A stretch of 6,930 bases of DNA from Aliarcobacter sp. GTDB lineage: Bacteria > Campylobacterota > Campylobacteria > Campylobacterales > Arcobacteraceae. The position numbers were made by a program, and so were the translations under genes. The DNA is taken from NCBI GenBank assembly GCA_023268955.1, contig JALRJW010000283.1, positions 1 through 6,930 of the forward strand. Reading direction: 5' to 3'. The notes beneath the pieces are model-generated. The model saw only the letters and a list, made by a program, of their open reading frames with translations, ran no database searches and was not told the origin of the DNA. Positions 1 through 6,823 of the stretch are shown piece after piece; the stretch's first letter is position 1; each line of letters starts with the position of its first letter.

Positions 1-198
1 CAACCTGTAATAATTGTTGTTGATATGGGATATTACATGGTTGAAAGTTATATGTCAAAAAAGCCTGTAAAGGCACAAAGTAATTGTATATGTTGCGCCG
101 AACGAATCCTCATTAAACGATTGTATAGAGACTGTATGAAGAAGGGGAATAAACCACACAAGTTTCCAGAATGTAGAAACCAATGCTCTAACAAGTAA
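1..198 (+). CDS. Partial foreign ORF with deaminase-like CCAER motif, joined to the bacterial fragment
   Basis: Frame 1 of the plus strand is open from the window edge to a TAA at 196-198. An internal ATG at 25-27 exists, but reading continues upstream of it, so the true start is probably outside the window. Residues encoded by bases 1 to about 162 look like real protein: a hydrophobic stretch (VIIVVDMGYYMV), then SNCICCAER, then a basic helix rich in Arg and Lys. C/H-A-E is the zinc and proton-shuttle motif of the cytidine deaminase fold, and CCAER followed by a helix fits that pattern. The partner PCxxC motif would lie further on and is not present. After about base 162 the frame only runs antisense to the DUF2126 gene, so the last dozen residues are probably artificial. 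Deaminase membership is tentative. A viral or phage source is suspected only by analogy with the other window end. Confidence 0.4.
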   Translation, partial: QPVIIVVDMGYYMVESYMSKKPVKAQSNCICCAERILIKRLYRDCMKKGNKPHKFPECRNQCSNK

Positions 199-2718
199 CA
201 TTTGCAATAATGCCATTTGAGAGTGAGGTGGCATATCAAAGGCTCTTAACTCTAAGATACCAAGTCTTCCTGAACTGCTATCAGGTGAATATAATTTATC
301 AATACAGAATTCACTTCTATGCGTATTTCCTGTAATGTCCGTAAGCATATGTCTAAATAACCTATCTGTTAACCAAAATGGAATATCTCCATTTTCAGGA
401 ATTTGAGAGAATGCAATTTCTAATTCATAAAGATTTTCTAATCTTCCTTCATCAACCCTTGGTGCTTGTGAAGTTGGTCCAATAAATGCCCCTGAGAACA
501 AATAAGATAAACCTGGGTGATGTTGCCAGAATGTAATGAAACTTCTTAGTAAATTAGGGTTTCTTAATAGTGCTGAATCACTTGGAGTTGCCGCACCAAT
601 AGTTACGTGGTTACCACCACCTGTTCCTGTATGTCTTCCATCAATCATAAACTTTTCAGTTCCAAGTCTACAAAGTCTAGCATCTTCATAAAGTTGAAGC
701 ATGTTGTCACTTAGCTCTTGCCATGAATTAGCTGGTTGAATATTAACCTCAATTACACCTGGGTCTGGAGTAACTTTAATTCTATCTGTTCTATTATCTT
801 GAGGAGGTTCATAACCTTCAATAATAACAGGCATATTTAACATTTTTGCTGTTTCTTCAATTGAAGCTATTAAATCTAAAAATGCTTCTGTTTCATTGAT
901 TGGAGGTAAGAAAATACAAAGTTTTCCATCTCTAACTTCAGTTGAAATCGCTGTTTTTACATAAGCATCGTATGAATTATTAATAGTAGTATTAGAAGAT
1001 ATATTTTTAGCTCTTTTTTCAACATCTGAAATATAATCACCTAAATTAGGGTATGAAGCAAATAAATCTTGTTCAAATGATTTCTCAATTTCAGTGTGTG
1101 GATATACTAAAAGTGAATCCATTGGAAGTCTTAATCCTAAAGGAGAATTTCCAGCACTTAAGAATAGATAACCACGTCTAAATTTCCATTGGGAAGTAAT
1201 CCATTTACTTTTTCCATAAGCTAAAGGTAAAACATAACCAACTTCACTGTTTAGACCTTGTTGAAGTTTCTCAGCAATAGTTTTTCTCTCTAATGAATCT
1301 TTTAAATCTACTTTCATAGGATCTATATCAAGTGGCATCGCAGCCTCTTTCATTATATAGTAAATAGGGTCTTCAAAAGCTGGAACTATATTTTCATCGC
1401 TAACACCTAAAATAAGTGAAAGTGTTGATAAAAACTTCTTAGAATCAGGAGTTGTAAACGGATATTCTTCGTTCATATTTGCTAATAAATTCGGATTTCT
1501 CCAAACAGGTTTTCCATCTTTTCTCCAAAAAATAGTAGTTTGCCATCTAGGAAGTGGTTCCCCTGGATACCATTTCCCTTGCGCGTGATGCAATAATCCA
1601 CCTGTAGTTGATGAACTTAATATTTTTCTTGAAAGATTATTTGCTAATTCTCTTTTATGAGGACCATCAGCAGCATTATTCCATTGATCAGATTCCATAT
1701 CATCGATTGATACGAAAGTTGGCTCACCACCCATTGTTAGTCTAACATCATTTGCAACTAAATCTTCATCAACTTTGAAACCTAATTCATAGATATCTTT
1801 CCATTGATCTTCTCTATATGGTTTAGTAACCCTTGGAGATTCAAAGATTCTTGTTACTGTGTTATCAAAGAAAAATTCAGTTTCACATTTATCACTAAAA
1901 CCTTCAATAGCATGTGCTGAATTATAATGTGGAGTACAAGCTAATGGAATATGTCCTTCACCTGCAAATAATCCACTAGTACTATCAAGCCCAATCCATC
2001 CAGCACCAGGAATGTAAACTTCTGTCCAAGCATGTAAATCTGTAAAGTCTTTTTCAGGACCATTTGGACCATCAAGTGATTCAACATCTGCTGTTAATTG
2101 AACTAAATATCCAGATACAAATCTCGCAGCTAGTCCTAAATGTCTTAATACTTGAACAAATAACCAAGCAAAGTCTCTACATGAACCAAGTTTTTTTGTT
2201 AGAGTTGTTTTACAAGTTTGTACACCTGGTTCTAGTCTTACTGTGTAGTTTAAATGCTCATAAATTTTTTGATTAACTTCAACTAAAAAGTCAATAATTG
2301 GTTTTTCTGATTTATCGATGCTAGCAACAAAATCTTTAACAATTTTAGTTCTTTCATCAATCTTTAAATATGGTTTTAACTCTTCATTTAGTTCTTTTTT
2401 ATATTTAAAAGGAAAATCTTTTGCACTTTCTTCAACGAAGAAATCAAAAGGATTAATTGTAATTAAATCAGCAATAATTTCAACATCAATACAAAATTCA
2501 TCAGTTTTTTCTGGAAAAACTAATCTCGCAAGATAGTTTCCAAAAGGGTCTTGTTGCCAGTTTAGAAAGTGATTGTCTGGTTTTATCTTTAAAGAATAGT
2601 TTTCAATAGGAGTCCTACTGTGTGGAGCTGGTCTCAGTCTTATGATGTGAGGAGACAAAGAAATCTTCTTATCGTACTTATAGTGTGTTCTGTGAGAAAT
2701 TACTACCTTTAGTGACAT
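55..2718 (-). CDS. Transglutaminase-like / DUF2126 putative amidoligase fusion protein, 3'-truncated
   Basis: The N-terminal part (residues about 1-300) is a bacterial transglutaminase-like domain with its N-terminal beta region. The catalytic triad is visible: Cys180 in GSCRDFA, His229 in DLHAWTEVY and Asp245 in GLDSTSG. From about residue 320 the DUF2126 domain (Pfam: putative amidoligase, glutamine-synthetase-like) begins with RLTMGGEPTFVS; later hallmarks are GKWYPGEPLPRWQ, DGRHTGTGGGNH and PTSQAPRVDEGR. Family members usually run to about 1,100 residues. Here recognisable family sequence stops at residue 852 (VSTFWK, base 163), and the last 35 residues to the TGA match nothing expected, so the true C-terminus is missing. 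The ATG at 2718 has AAGG eight bases upstream. There is no signal peptide, so a cytoplasmic location is likely. In other genomes such proteins neighbour circularly permuted ATP-grasp and alpha-E proteins, which suggests a peptide tagging or modification role. That is family knowledge; the substrate is unknown. None of those partners is visible here. Confidence 0.9.
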   Translation of the reverse strand: MSLKVVISHRTHYKYDKKISLSPHIIRLRPAPHSRTPIENYSLKIKPDNHFLNWQQDPFGNYLARLVFPEKTDEFCIDVEIIADLITINPFDFFVEESAKDFPFKYKKELNEELKPYLKIDERTKIVKDFVASIDKSEKPIIDFLVEVNQKIYEHLNYTVRLEPGVQTCKTTLTKKLGSCRDFAWLFVQVLRHLGLAARFVSGYLVQLTADVESLDGPNGPEKDFTDLHAWTEVYIPGAGWIGLDSTSGLFAGEGHIPLACTPHYNSAHAIEGFSDKCETEFFFDNTVTRIFESPRVTKPYREDQWKDIYELGFKVDEDLVANDVRLTMGGEPTFVSIDDMESDQWNNAADGPHKRELANNLSRKILSSSTTGGLLHHAQGKWYPGEPLPRWQTTIFWRKDGKPVWRNPNLLANMNEEYPFTTPDSKKFLSTLSLILGVSDENIVPAFEDPIYYIMKEAAMPLDIDPMKVDLKDSLERKTIAEKLQQGLNSEVGYVLPLAYGKSKWITSQWKFRRGYLFLSAGNSPLGLRLPMDSLLVYPHTEIEKSFEQDLFASYPNLGDYISDVEKRAKNISSNTTINNSYDAYVKTAISTEVRDGKLCIFLPPINETEAFLDLIASIEETAKMLNMPVIIEGYEPPQDNRTDRIKVTPDPGVIEVNIQPANSWQELSDNMLQLYEDARLCRLGTEKFMIDGRHTGTGGGNHVTIGAATPSDSALLRNPNLLRSFITFWQHHPGLSYLFSGAFIGPTSQAPRVDEGRLENLYELEIAFSQIPENGDIPFWLTDRLFRHMLTDITGNTHRSEFCIDKLYSPDSSSGRLGILELRAFDMPPHSQMALLQMLLVRALVSTFWKLVWFIPLLHTVSIQSFNEDSFGATYTITLCLYRLF

Positions 2719-2748
2719 AATTTAATCCTTGTAAAATAATGATTTTAA

Positions 2749-2754
2749 ATTATA
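2749..2754 (-). promoter_or_regulatory. Probable -10 element for the transglutaminase/DUF2126 gene
   Basis: On the minus strand this reads TATAAT, a perfect sigma-70 -10 hexamer, preceded directly by TG. Its end lies 30 bases upstream of the ATG, leaving a short leader that carries the AAGG ribosome site. No good -35 hexamer is seen at the usual distance, which is common in Campylobacterota, where -35 boxes are weakly conserved. An ACAGTTTAAA repeat copy (2772-2781) sits where a -35 box would be. Confidence 0.5.
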
Positions 2755-2770
2755 CATAAATAATTGGATT

Positions 2771-2862
2771 TACAGTTTAAACAGATGTATTGGAAATATA
2801 CAGTTTCAAATAAATTGTATATTTTTCAATAGTTAGATGGGTTAATTTATATTCAAACTGTT
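2771..2862. repeat. Three ACAGTTT-type repeats in the divergent promoter region
   Basis: The divergent intergenic region holds TACAGTTTAA at 2771-2780 and TACAGTTTCAAA at 2799-2810, two direct copies 28 bases apart. A third, inverted copy is TTCAAACTGTT at 2852-2862. The first contains the 8-base palindrome GTTTAAAC (2774-2781). Their position between the start codons of the transglutaminase and hemerythrin genes makes them candidate operator sites. The region is very AT-rich, so short matches can arise by chance, and no regulator is recognisable in the window. Confidence 0.3.
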
Positions 2863-2867
2863 AAAAT
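2862..2867 (+). promoter_or_regulatory. Possible -10 element for the bacteriohemerythrin gene
   Basis: TAAAAT lies 26 bases upstream of the hemerythrin ATG, in a run of A and T with no convincing -35 box. TATATT at 2848-2853 is an alternative. In such AT-rich DNA several near-matches are expected, so only the general location of a promoter within 2840-2870 is proposed. Confidence 0.25.
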
Positions 2868-2893
2868 AAATTAATTAAAAAAAGGAAAAATAT

Positions 2894-3337
2894 ATGTTGA
2901 TAGATTTTGAGAAATTTCCTAAAGTTGATATGGAAAATATGAATGATGTTCATGAAAATGATATTAAGATAATTAATGAATTAAATGATTTAATAGAAAA
3001 TTATATTTCAAATGAAAGTGAAGAGTTATTTTCAAAACTTGATGAAAAATATGAAGAGTGGTTAAATCACACTATTGAGCATTTTAGCGGTGAAGAAAAA
3101 ATGATGATAGAAAAAAAATTCCCACCATATGCTGTACATAAACAAGAACACGACAATGTTTTAAATGCTATGAAAAATGTTCAAGAAGATTTAAGAAAAA
3201 CAAAAAGTGCAGCGGGTGTTAAAAATTTTGTTCAAAATGGACTTGTAAGATGGCTTGTAAATCACGTTCAAACTATGGATACAGTTACAGCTAGATTTTT
3301 AAGTGGAAAAATCTCTTTAGCTCATCCAATAAATTAA
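2894..3337 (+). CDS. Bacteriohemerythrin (single-domain O2-binding di-iron protein)
   Basis: This 147-residue protein has the length and motif order of single-domain bacterial hemerythrins, which bind O2 reversibly at a non-haem di-iron site in a four-helix bundle. All expected ligands are present: His20 (MNDVH), His63 and Glu67 (HFSGEE, H-x3-E), His82 and His86 (HKQEH, H-x3-H), and His124 and Asp129 (HVQTMD, H-x4-D). No signal peptide or membrane segment is seen, so it should be cytosolic. The family is proposed to store, deliver or sense oxygen, and is abundant in microaerophilic Campylobacterota. The start is supported by AAGGA at 2882-2886, seven bases before the ATG. The gene is transcribed alone, divergent from the transglutaminase gene and convergent with the metallophosphoesterase. 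Function beyond O2 binding cannot be read from the sequence. Confidence 0.93.
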   Translation: MLIDFEKFPKVDMENMNDVHENDIKIINELNDLIENYISNESEELFSKLDEKYEEWLNHTIEHFSGEEKMMIEKKFPPYAVHKQEHDNVLNAMKNVQEDLRKTKSAAGVKNFVQNGLVRWLVNHVQTMDTVTARFLSGKISLAHPIN

Positions 3338-3349
3338 AAATACTAGATG

Positions 3350-3374
3350 CAGTTTTAACTCAAAGTTAAAACTG
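3350..3374. terminator. Perfect hairpin between convergent genes, possible bidirectional terminator
   Basis: CAGTTTTAACT (3350-3360) and AGTTAAAACTG (3364-3374) form a perfect 11-bp stem with a 3-base loop; a further G-U and an A-U pair could extend it. It starts 13 bases after the hemerythrin stop and overlaps the last codons and stop of the metallophosphoesterase gene. Read on the minus strand it is followed, after CATCTAG, by TATTTTTAATTT, which resembles the U-rich tail of an intrinsic terminator. On the plus strand no U-run follows. The stem has only two G-C pairs, so termination strength is doubtful. Confidence 0.45.
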
Positions 3375-4470
3375 TAATCTCACTGCTAGCTCCTAATCTC
3401 ATAGGAGGTCCCCAAAATCCTGTACCTTTGTTTACATAAACTTGCGTAAATTCATTATGTTGGTTTAAGTTTCTTACGTAGGGTTGTTGAAGTTTCACTA
3501 AAAAATTAAATGGAATAATTTGTCCACCGTGAGTATGTCCACAAAGAACTAAATCAATGCCTTTTGTAGTTTCCAAATCATTTAAAAATCTTGGTTGATG
3601 GGCAAGTAAAACTGTTGGAGCATCTTTTTTATTCTCTAAAGCTTTTTTAATATCAGGTTTTAAAGCACCTATTCTATTGCCCATAACATCATAAACACCA
3701 GCTAAGTTAAATCCAATATCATCTTGTCCTATGAAAACATTTTCATTTTCTAAAACTTTTATTCCTAAAGTTCTTGCATAATCCATGATTTCATTTACTC
3801 CATGGAAATACTCATGATTTCCAACAATGTAAAAAGTTCCATATTTTGATTGAAGATTAGCAAGTTCATTAAAAGCAGGTTTTGCATATTGAAGTTTTGT
3901 ATCAACTAAATCACCTGTGATTACTACTAAATCAGGTTTTAGTTCATTTACTGTTTCAACCATATTTTTAATAAAATCTTTATCAATTAGTCCACCAATG
4001 TGAACATCGCTTAATTGAATCATTTTAAATGATTTTTTTAAACCATTTATTTTTACATCTATTTTCTCGATTTCAATGTGTCTAGCATTATCAATGGCTT
4101 TTGCTGTAATTGCTGTTGCAAAGGTTAAAGATGCAATATCAATAGATTTTTTAAAAAAATCTCTTCTTTTTTCATCTTTGTGAATTTTTGGCAAGTGGGA
4201 AATTATTTCATAAATAATGGTTGTTGCAAAAAATAAGAATATCACTCCAATAGGAAGTGAAAGTAAAAAATATAACCAATTAGGAACATCAACTTCATAT
4301 CTTGCAAACATATAAGCTAAAACACCAAGTAAATTTATGGCTAAAAAAATATTGATAGCTTTTTTTAGTTTATTTGGAATGTGAAGTTTTCTAACAAATC
4401 TTCTTGAAATATAAAATGTAAGTAGTGCCATAACACTAAAAAAAATTGTTGCAAAAATTATGAATCTCAT
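3355..4470 (-). CDS. Membrane-anchored calcineurin-like metallophosphoesterase with internal Tat-like motif
   Basis: The C-terminal part (residues about 147-371) is a calcineurin-like phosphoesterase with the full metal site: Asp155 and His157 (LSDVH), Asp187 (TGDLVD), Asn218 and His219 (GNHE), His291 (LAHQP), and His312 and His314 (GHTHGGQ). It resembles the YaeI/YkuE-type subfamily, some members of which act on lipid-linked phosphates such as UDP-diacylglucosamine; the substrate here is not known. The N-terminus holds three hydrophobic segments (about 3-21, 39-57, 65-90). These are followed by KRRDFFKK at 101-108 and a fourth hydrophobic stretch (about 109-124), together resembling a Tat signal-anchor. 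I infer that the catalytic domain is exported to the periplasmic face. The ATG has no clear Shine-Dalgarno sequence. The gene follows the aminotransferase gene by 65 bases on the same strand and may share its transcript. Confidence 0.9.
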   Translation of the reverse strand: MRFIIFATIFFSVMALLTFYISRRFVRKLHIPNKLKKAINIFLAINLLGVLAYMFARYEVDVPNWLYFLLSLPIGVIFLFFATTIIYEIISHLPKIHKDEKRRDFFKKSIDIASLTFATAITAKAIDNARHIEIEKIDVKINGLKKSFKMIQLSDVHIGGLIDKDFIKNMVETVNELKPDLVVITGDLVDTKLQYAKPAFNELANLQSKYGTFYIVGNHEYFHGVNEIMDYARTLGIKVLENENVFIGQDDIGFNLAGVYDVMGNRIGALKPDIKKALENKKDAPTVLLAHQPRFLNDLETTKGIDLVLCGHTHGGQIIPFNFLVKLQQPYVRNLNQHNEFTQVYVNKGTGFWGPPMRLGASSEITVLTLS

Positions 4471-4535
4471 GAGGAAATCTTACTGTGAATTATTAAATGA
4501 TATTTTAATGCAATAGAAGATTTCTAGTTTTTTAT

Positions 4536-5834
4536 CTAAGATTCAATTCTTTTCAAACTCTCTAAAAGAGTATCAATATCCTCTTTTGTATGTGAAAAAT
4601 GAATAGATACTCTAAGCCATCCTGGTCTATTTGTCATATCCAATTGTTGTATTCCCAATAAATCATGTCCGTATGGTCCTGCACATGAACATCCAGCTCT
4701 AGTTTGGAAACTGTTATTTGAAGATAAATTGCTACACAAATCATAAGGACTTAAACCTTTTATGTTAAAAGAGACTATTCCAATATTTTGCACTTCATGA
4801 TTTCCGTATATTTCACAATTTGGTATTTTTTTTAATTCACTAATAAAATACTCTTTTAATTCATTTTTTCTATTTTTTATAAAATCAAAACCTATTTCAT
4901 TTCTTAGTTGGTATGCCAAACTTGCTTGAATAAATTGTAAAATAGGTGGAGTTCCCGCATCTTCTCTTATTTCAATATCTTTTTGATAGTAATGCAAGTT
5001 TTTATTTACATATTCGACAGTTCCTCCTCCGGCAAAAGAAGGAGCAATAGAAGTGTCTATCAAACTTTTTTTCATAATTAGTAATCCACAACTTCCAGGA
5101 CCTCCTAGAAGTTTGTGGGGTGAAGTTACTAAAGCATCATAGAGTTCACAAGGTACATTCATATATGGGCTACTTGCTGCAGCGTCAAATAAAACTTTTG
5201 CTTTATATTTTCTCAAAAGTTTTGAAATCTCTTCGTATGGAGTTATTATTCCTGATACATTTGAAGTGATGCAAAAGCAACCAATTATTTCTCTATTTTT
5301 ATTCTCTTGCAAAATCTCTTTTAATTGAACAAGGTCAACTAATCCATCATTTGTAAGTTTTACTCTTTTTACTTCACACAACGCTTCTCTATAACTTACC
5401 TCATTTGAGTGATGTTCATAAGGTCCTACGATAATTAGTGGAAGTTTTTTTTTGGCTACAGTTATGCCAAATCTTTTTAGGGTTGCTGGTGGAATATATA
5501 TTCCCATTAATTCTTGAAATTTTTTTATGGCAGCTGTTGTTCCGTATCCTGCAGGAAGTATCGCGAATTCATCATTTAAATTAAAACTTTTTGCTAAATT
5601 TTTTCTAGCTTCTTCATAGTAATTTGAAGTTAAATCAGCATTTGAAGCCTCTTTTGAGTGAGTATTAGCATAAGTTTCAAGTACATCATGAATTCTATTT
5701 TCTATTTGTCTATATGCTAATCCTGAAGCTGTAAAATCAAAGTAAGTAAATTTATTTTTACCAATAGTGTTGTATCTAATTAGATTTAATTTATCACTAG
5801 AATTATTAAAAAAAGGTCTGAATAAATTGCTCAA
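4536..5834 (-). CDS. Class V aminotransferase-fold PLP enzyme, cysteine desulfurase / selenocysteine lyase-like
   Basis: This 432-residue protein has the fold type I, class V aminotransferase pattern of the SufS/CsdA (COG0520) group. Visible marks are FDFTASG (33-39), NTHS (57-60), AGYGTT (95-100), the cofactor Asp217 in LFDAAASSP, the PLP Schiff-base Lys241 in SPHKLLGGPG, and RAGCSCAGPYGH (379-390). In the last motif Cys384 takes the place of the catalytic Cys of SufS (R-x-G-x-x-C), with a second Cys at 382. The likely reaction is release of sulfur from cysteine or a related substrate as a protein persulfide, but this branch is not well characterised. The start is TTG. It follows an in-frame stop, has TAGG seven bases upstream, and no in-frame ATG lies nearby. 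It sits 11 bases after the sulfite/nitrite-reductase-like gene, so the two are probably cotranscribed and may act together in sulfur handling. Confidence 0.85.
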   Translation of the reverse strand: MSNLFRPFFNNSSDKLNLIRYNTIGKNKFTYFDFTASGLAYRQIENRIHDVLETYANTHSKEASNADLTSNYYEEARKNLAKSFNLNDEFAILPAGYGTTAAIKKFQELMGIYIPPATLKRFGITVAKKKLPLIIVGPYEHHSNEVSYREALCEVKRVKLTNDGLVDLVQLKEILQENKNREIIGCFCITSNVSGIITPYEEISKLLRKYKAKVLFDAAASSPYMNVPCELYDALVTSPHKLLGGPGSCGLLIMKKSLIDTSIAPSFAGGGTVEYVNKNLHYYQKDIEIREDAGTPPILQFIQASLAYQLRNEIGFDFIKNRKNELKEYFISELKKIPNCEIYGNHEVQNIGIVSFNIKGLSPYDLCSNLSSNNSFQTRAGCSCAGPYGHDLLGIQQLDMTNRPGWLRVSIHFSHTKEDIDTLLESLKRIES

Positions 5835-5841
5835 TTTAAAA

Positions 5842-5845
5842 CCTA
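5842..5845 (-). promoter_or_regulatory. Ribosome binding site fixing the TTG start of the class V aminotransferase gene
   Basis: On the minus strand TAGG lies seven bases upstream of the TTG at 5834, squeezed between the stop codon of the preceding gene (5846-5848) and this start. An in-frame TAA just upstream rules out a longer protein, and the first residues after TTG already look native, so TTG initiation is the best reading. Confidence 0.6.
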
Positions 5846-6823
5846 TTAGTTAAATGGATTAAAGTTATTGTTTTCTAACTCTTTTGCTAACTCTTTTGCA
5901 TTTTGTGAAGGAACATCTAAAACAACCAAATTTCCCAAAGGAGAAATCTTGATTTTTGTAGCATTGTAATCTTCAAGAAGTTTTGTTAAAACACAAACAC
6001 CTTCATTTCCAATTTCGTGGTTTGAAGTTTTACAACCAATATAACAGATATCTTTATCAATACTTTGATGAATGCCAAAATGGTCTTTTAAAGATTGAGA
6101 TTTTTTAGGAATTTCTTCAAAATCTCTGATTATATAGTCAGTCATTCCATTTATTAAATCTTTAAATTGTTTAATTCCCATTTCATTAACCATATATTCA
6201 AAACTGCTTTTTTCAATATCATCTCTATTTCCATAGTCTCTATAAACTCTTGCAATATTTCTAGCTATTGCTAAAACTTGCGATGAAGTTATAAAACCTA
6301 TGTGATGACCAATAATATTTACAGAAAACAAGACTCTGTTTTTAGTAGATTCCATAGCATTGAAATTTACATCAGTAGGTTTTCTTGAACAACATTCATG
6401 GGAACATCCACTAATAGCAAATTGAAGTTTGTTTGGCATATTTGAGAATTTCTTATTCCCTTTAAATGAATCATTTAATTTTGAAACAAGTCCTGTAACA
6501 TCAGCAATTTTTTCATGCTCTATGTCACTAACTGGACAAGTTAAAACATTTCTAACTGTATGTCCCGCTGCAAAAATAGTTGTTAGATTAACTGAATTTA
6601 AAAGATTAAAAATATGAGGCAAAGAAGAGATACTTAAATTATGAAATCTTACACTTTGATTTTTAGCAATACTTAAACTGTCGTTTGCGTATTGTTCTGA
6701 AATTTGTGAAAGAATTTTTAGTTGCTCAATATTTAATTCACCATTTTCAAGTGGTATTCTAAGTCTAAAAAGGTCTGTATTTTTGTTTTCATCTTCTAGT
6801 GCATCTAGTATTGCATTTTTCAT
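5846..6823 (-). CDS. Nitrite/sulfite reductase-like protein lacking the second sirohaem half
   Basis: The 325-residue protein follows the nitrite/sulfite reductase plan only in part. Residues about 17-80 form a ferredoxin-like half domain (FRLRIPLENGEL, NQSVRFHNL). Residues about 85-235 form a sirohaem/4Fe-4S-type half (HTVRNVLTCPVSD at 88-100, AISGCSHECC at 136-145). Residues about 248-322 form a second ferredoxin-like half (IKISPLGNLVVLD). Full-length sulfite and ferredoxin-nitrite reductases run 500-570 residues and end with a second half carrying the C-x5-C and C-x3-C cluster ligands; here the protein stops before it. The first half has C-x3-C (Cys140, Cys144) and Cys96, but Val90 stands where the first Cys of C-x5-C would be. 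Whether it binds sirohaem is unclear. The downstream desulfurase-like gene follows after 11 bases. Its ATG directly abuts the stop of a foreign reading frame, so its own upstream region is not in the window. Confidence 0.75.
   Translation of the reverse strand: MKNAILDALEDENKNTDLFRLRIPLENGELNIEQLKILSQISEQYANDSLSIAKNQSVRFHNLSISSLPHIFNLLNSVNLTTIFAAGHTVRNVLTCPVSDIEHEKIADVTGLVSKLNDSFKGNKKFSNMPNKLQFAISGCSHECCSRKPTDVNFNAMESTKNRVLFSVNIIGHHIGFITSSQVLAIARNIARVYRDYGNRDDIEKSSFEYMVNEMGIKQFKDLINGMTDYIIRDFEEIPKKSQSLKDHFGIHQSIDKDICYIGCKTSNHEIGNEGVCVLTKLLEDYNATKIKISPLGNLVVLDVPSQNAKELAKELENNNFNPFN

Noticed and set aside
55..162. The 35-residue C-terminal extension of the DUF2126 protein as a native novel C-terminus
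   Set aside because: It lacks family features, the family normally continues some 250 residues further, and the opposite strand there looks like real coding sequence.
48..239. Minus-strand open frame of 63 codons overlapping the end of the DUF2126 gene, as a possible frameshifted continuation
   Set aside because: Its peptide shows none of the residues expected after FWK in DUF2126 proteins, so neither it nor the third frame restores the gene.
2064..2276. Plus-strand open frame inside the transglutaminase domain
   Set aside because: It lies fully antisense to a well-conserved catalytic region and has low-complexity Leu/Ile-rich translation, a shadow of AT-rich coding DNA.
2318..2536. Plus-strand open frame within the transglutaminase gene
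   Set aside because: It is antisense to conserved coding sequence, Ser/Phe/Lys-biased, with no ribosome site or family resemblance.
4471..4535. ATTAAA/TTTAAT inverted repeat between the aminotransferase and metallophosphoesterase genes as a terminator
   Set aside because: The stem is only six A-T pairs with no U-run after it; such matches are frequent in DNA this AT-rich.
6429..6617. Plus-strand open frame within the reductase-like gene
   Set aside because: It is antisense to the conserved TVRNVLTCP region, with no ribosome site and no recognisable motif.
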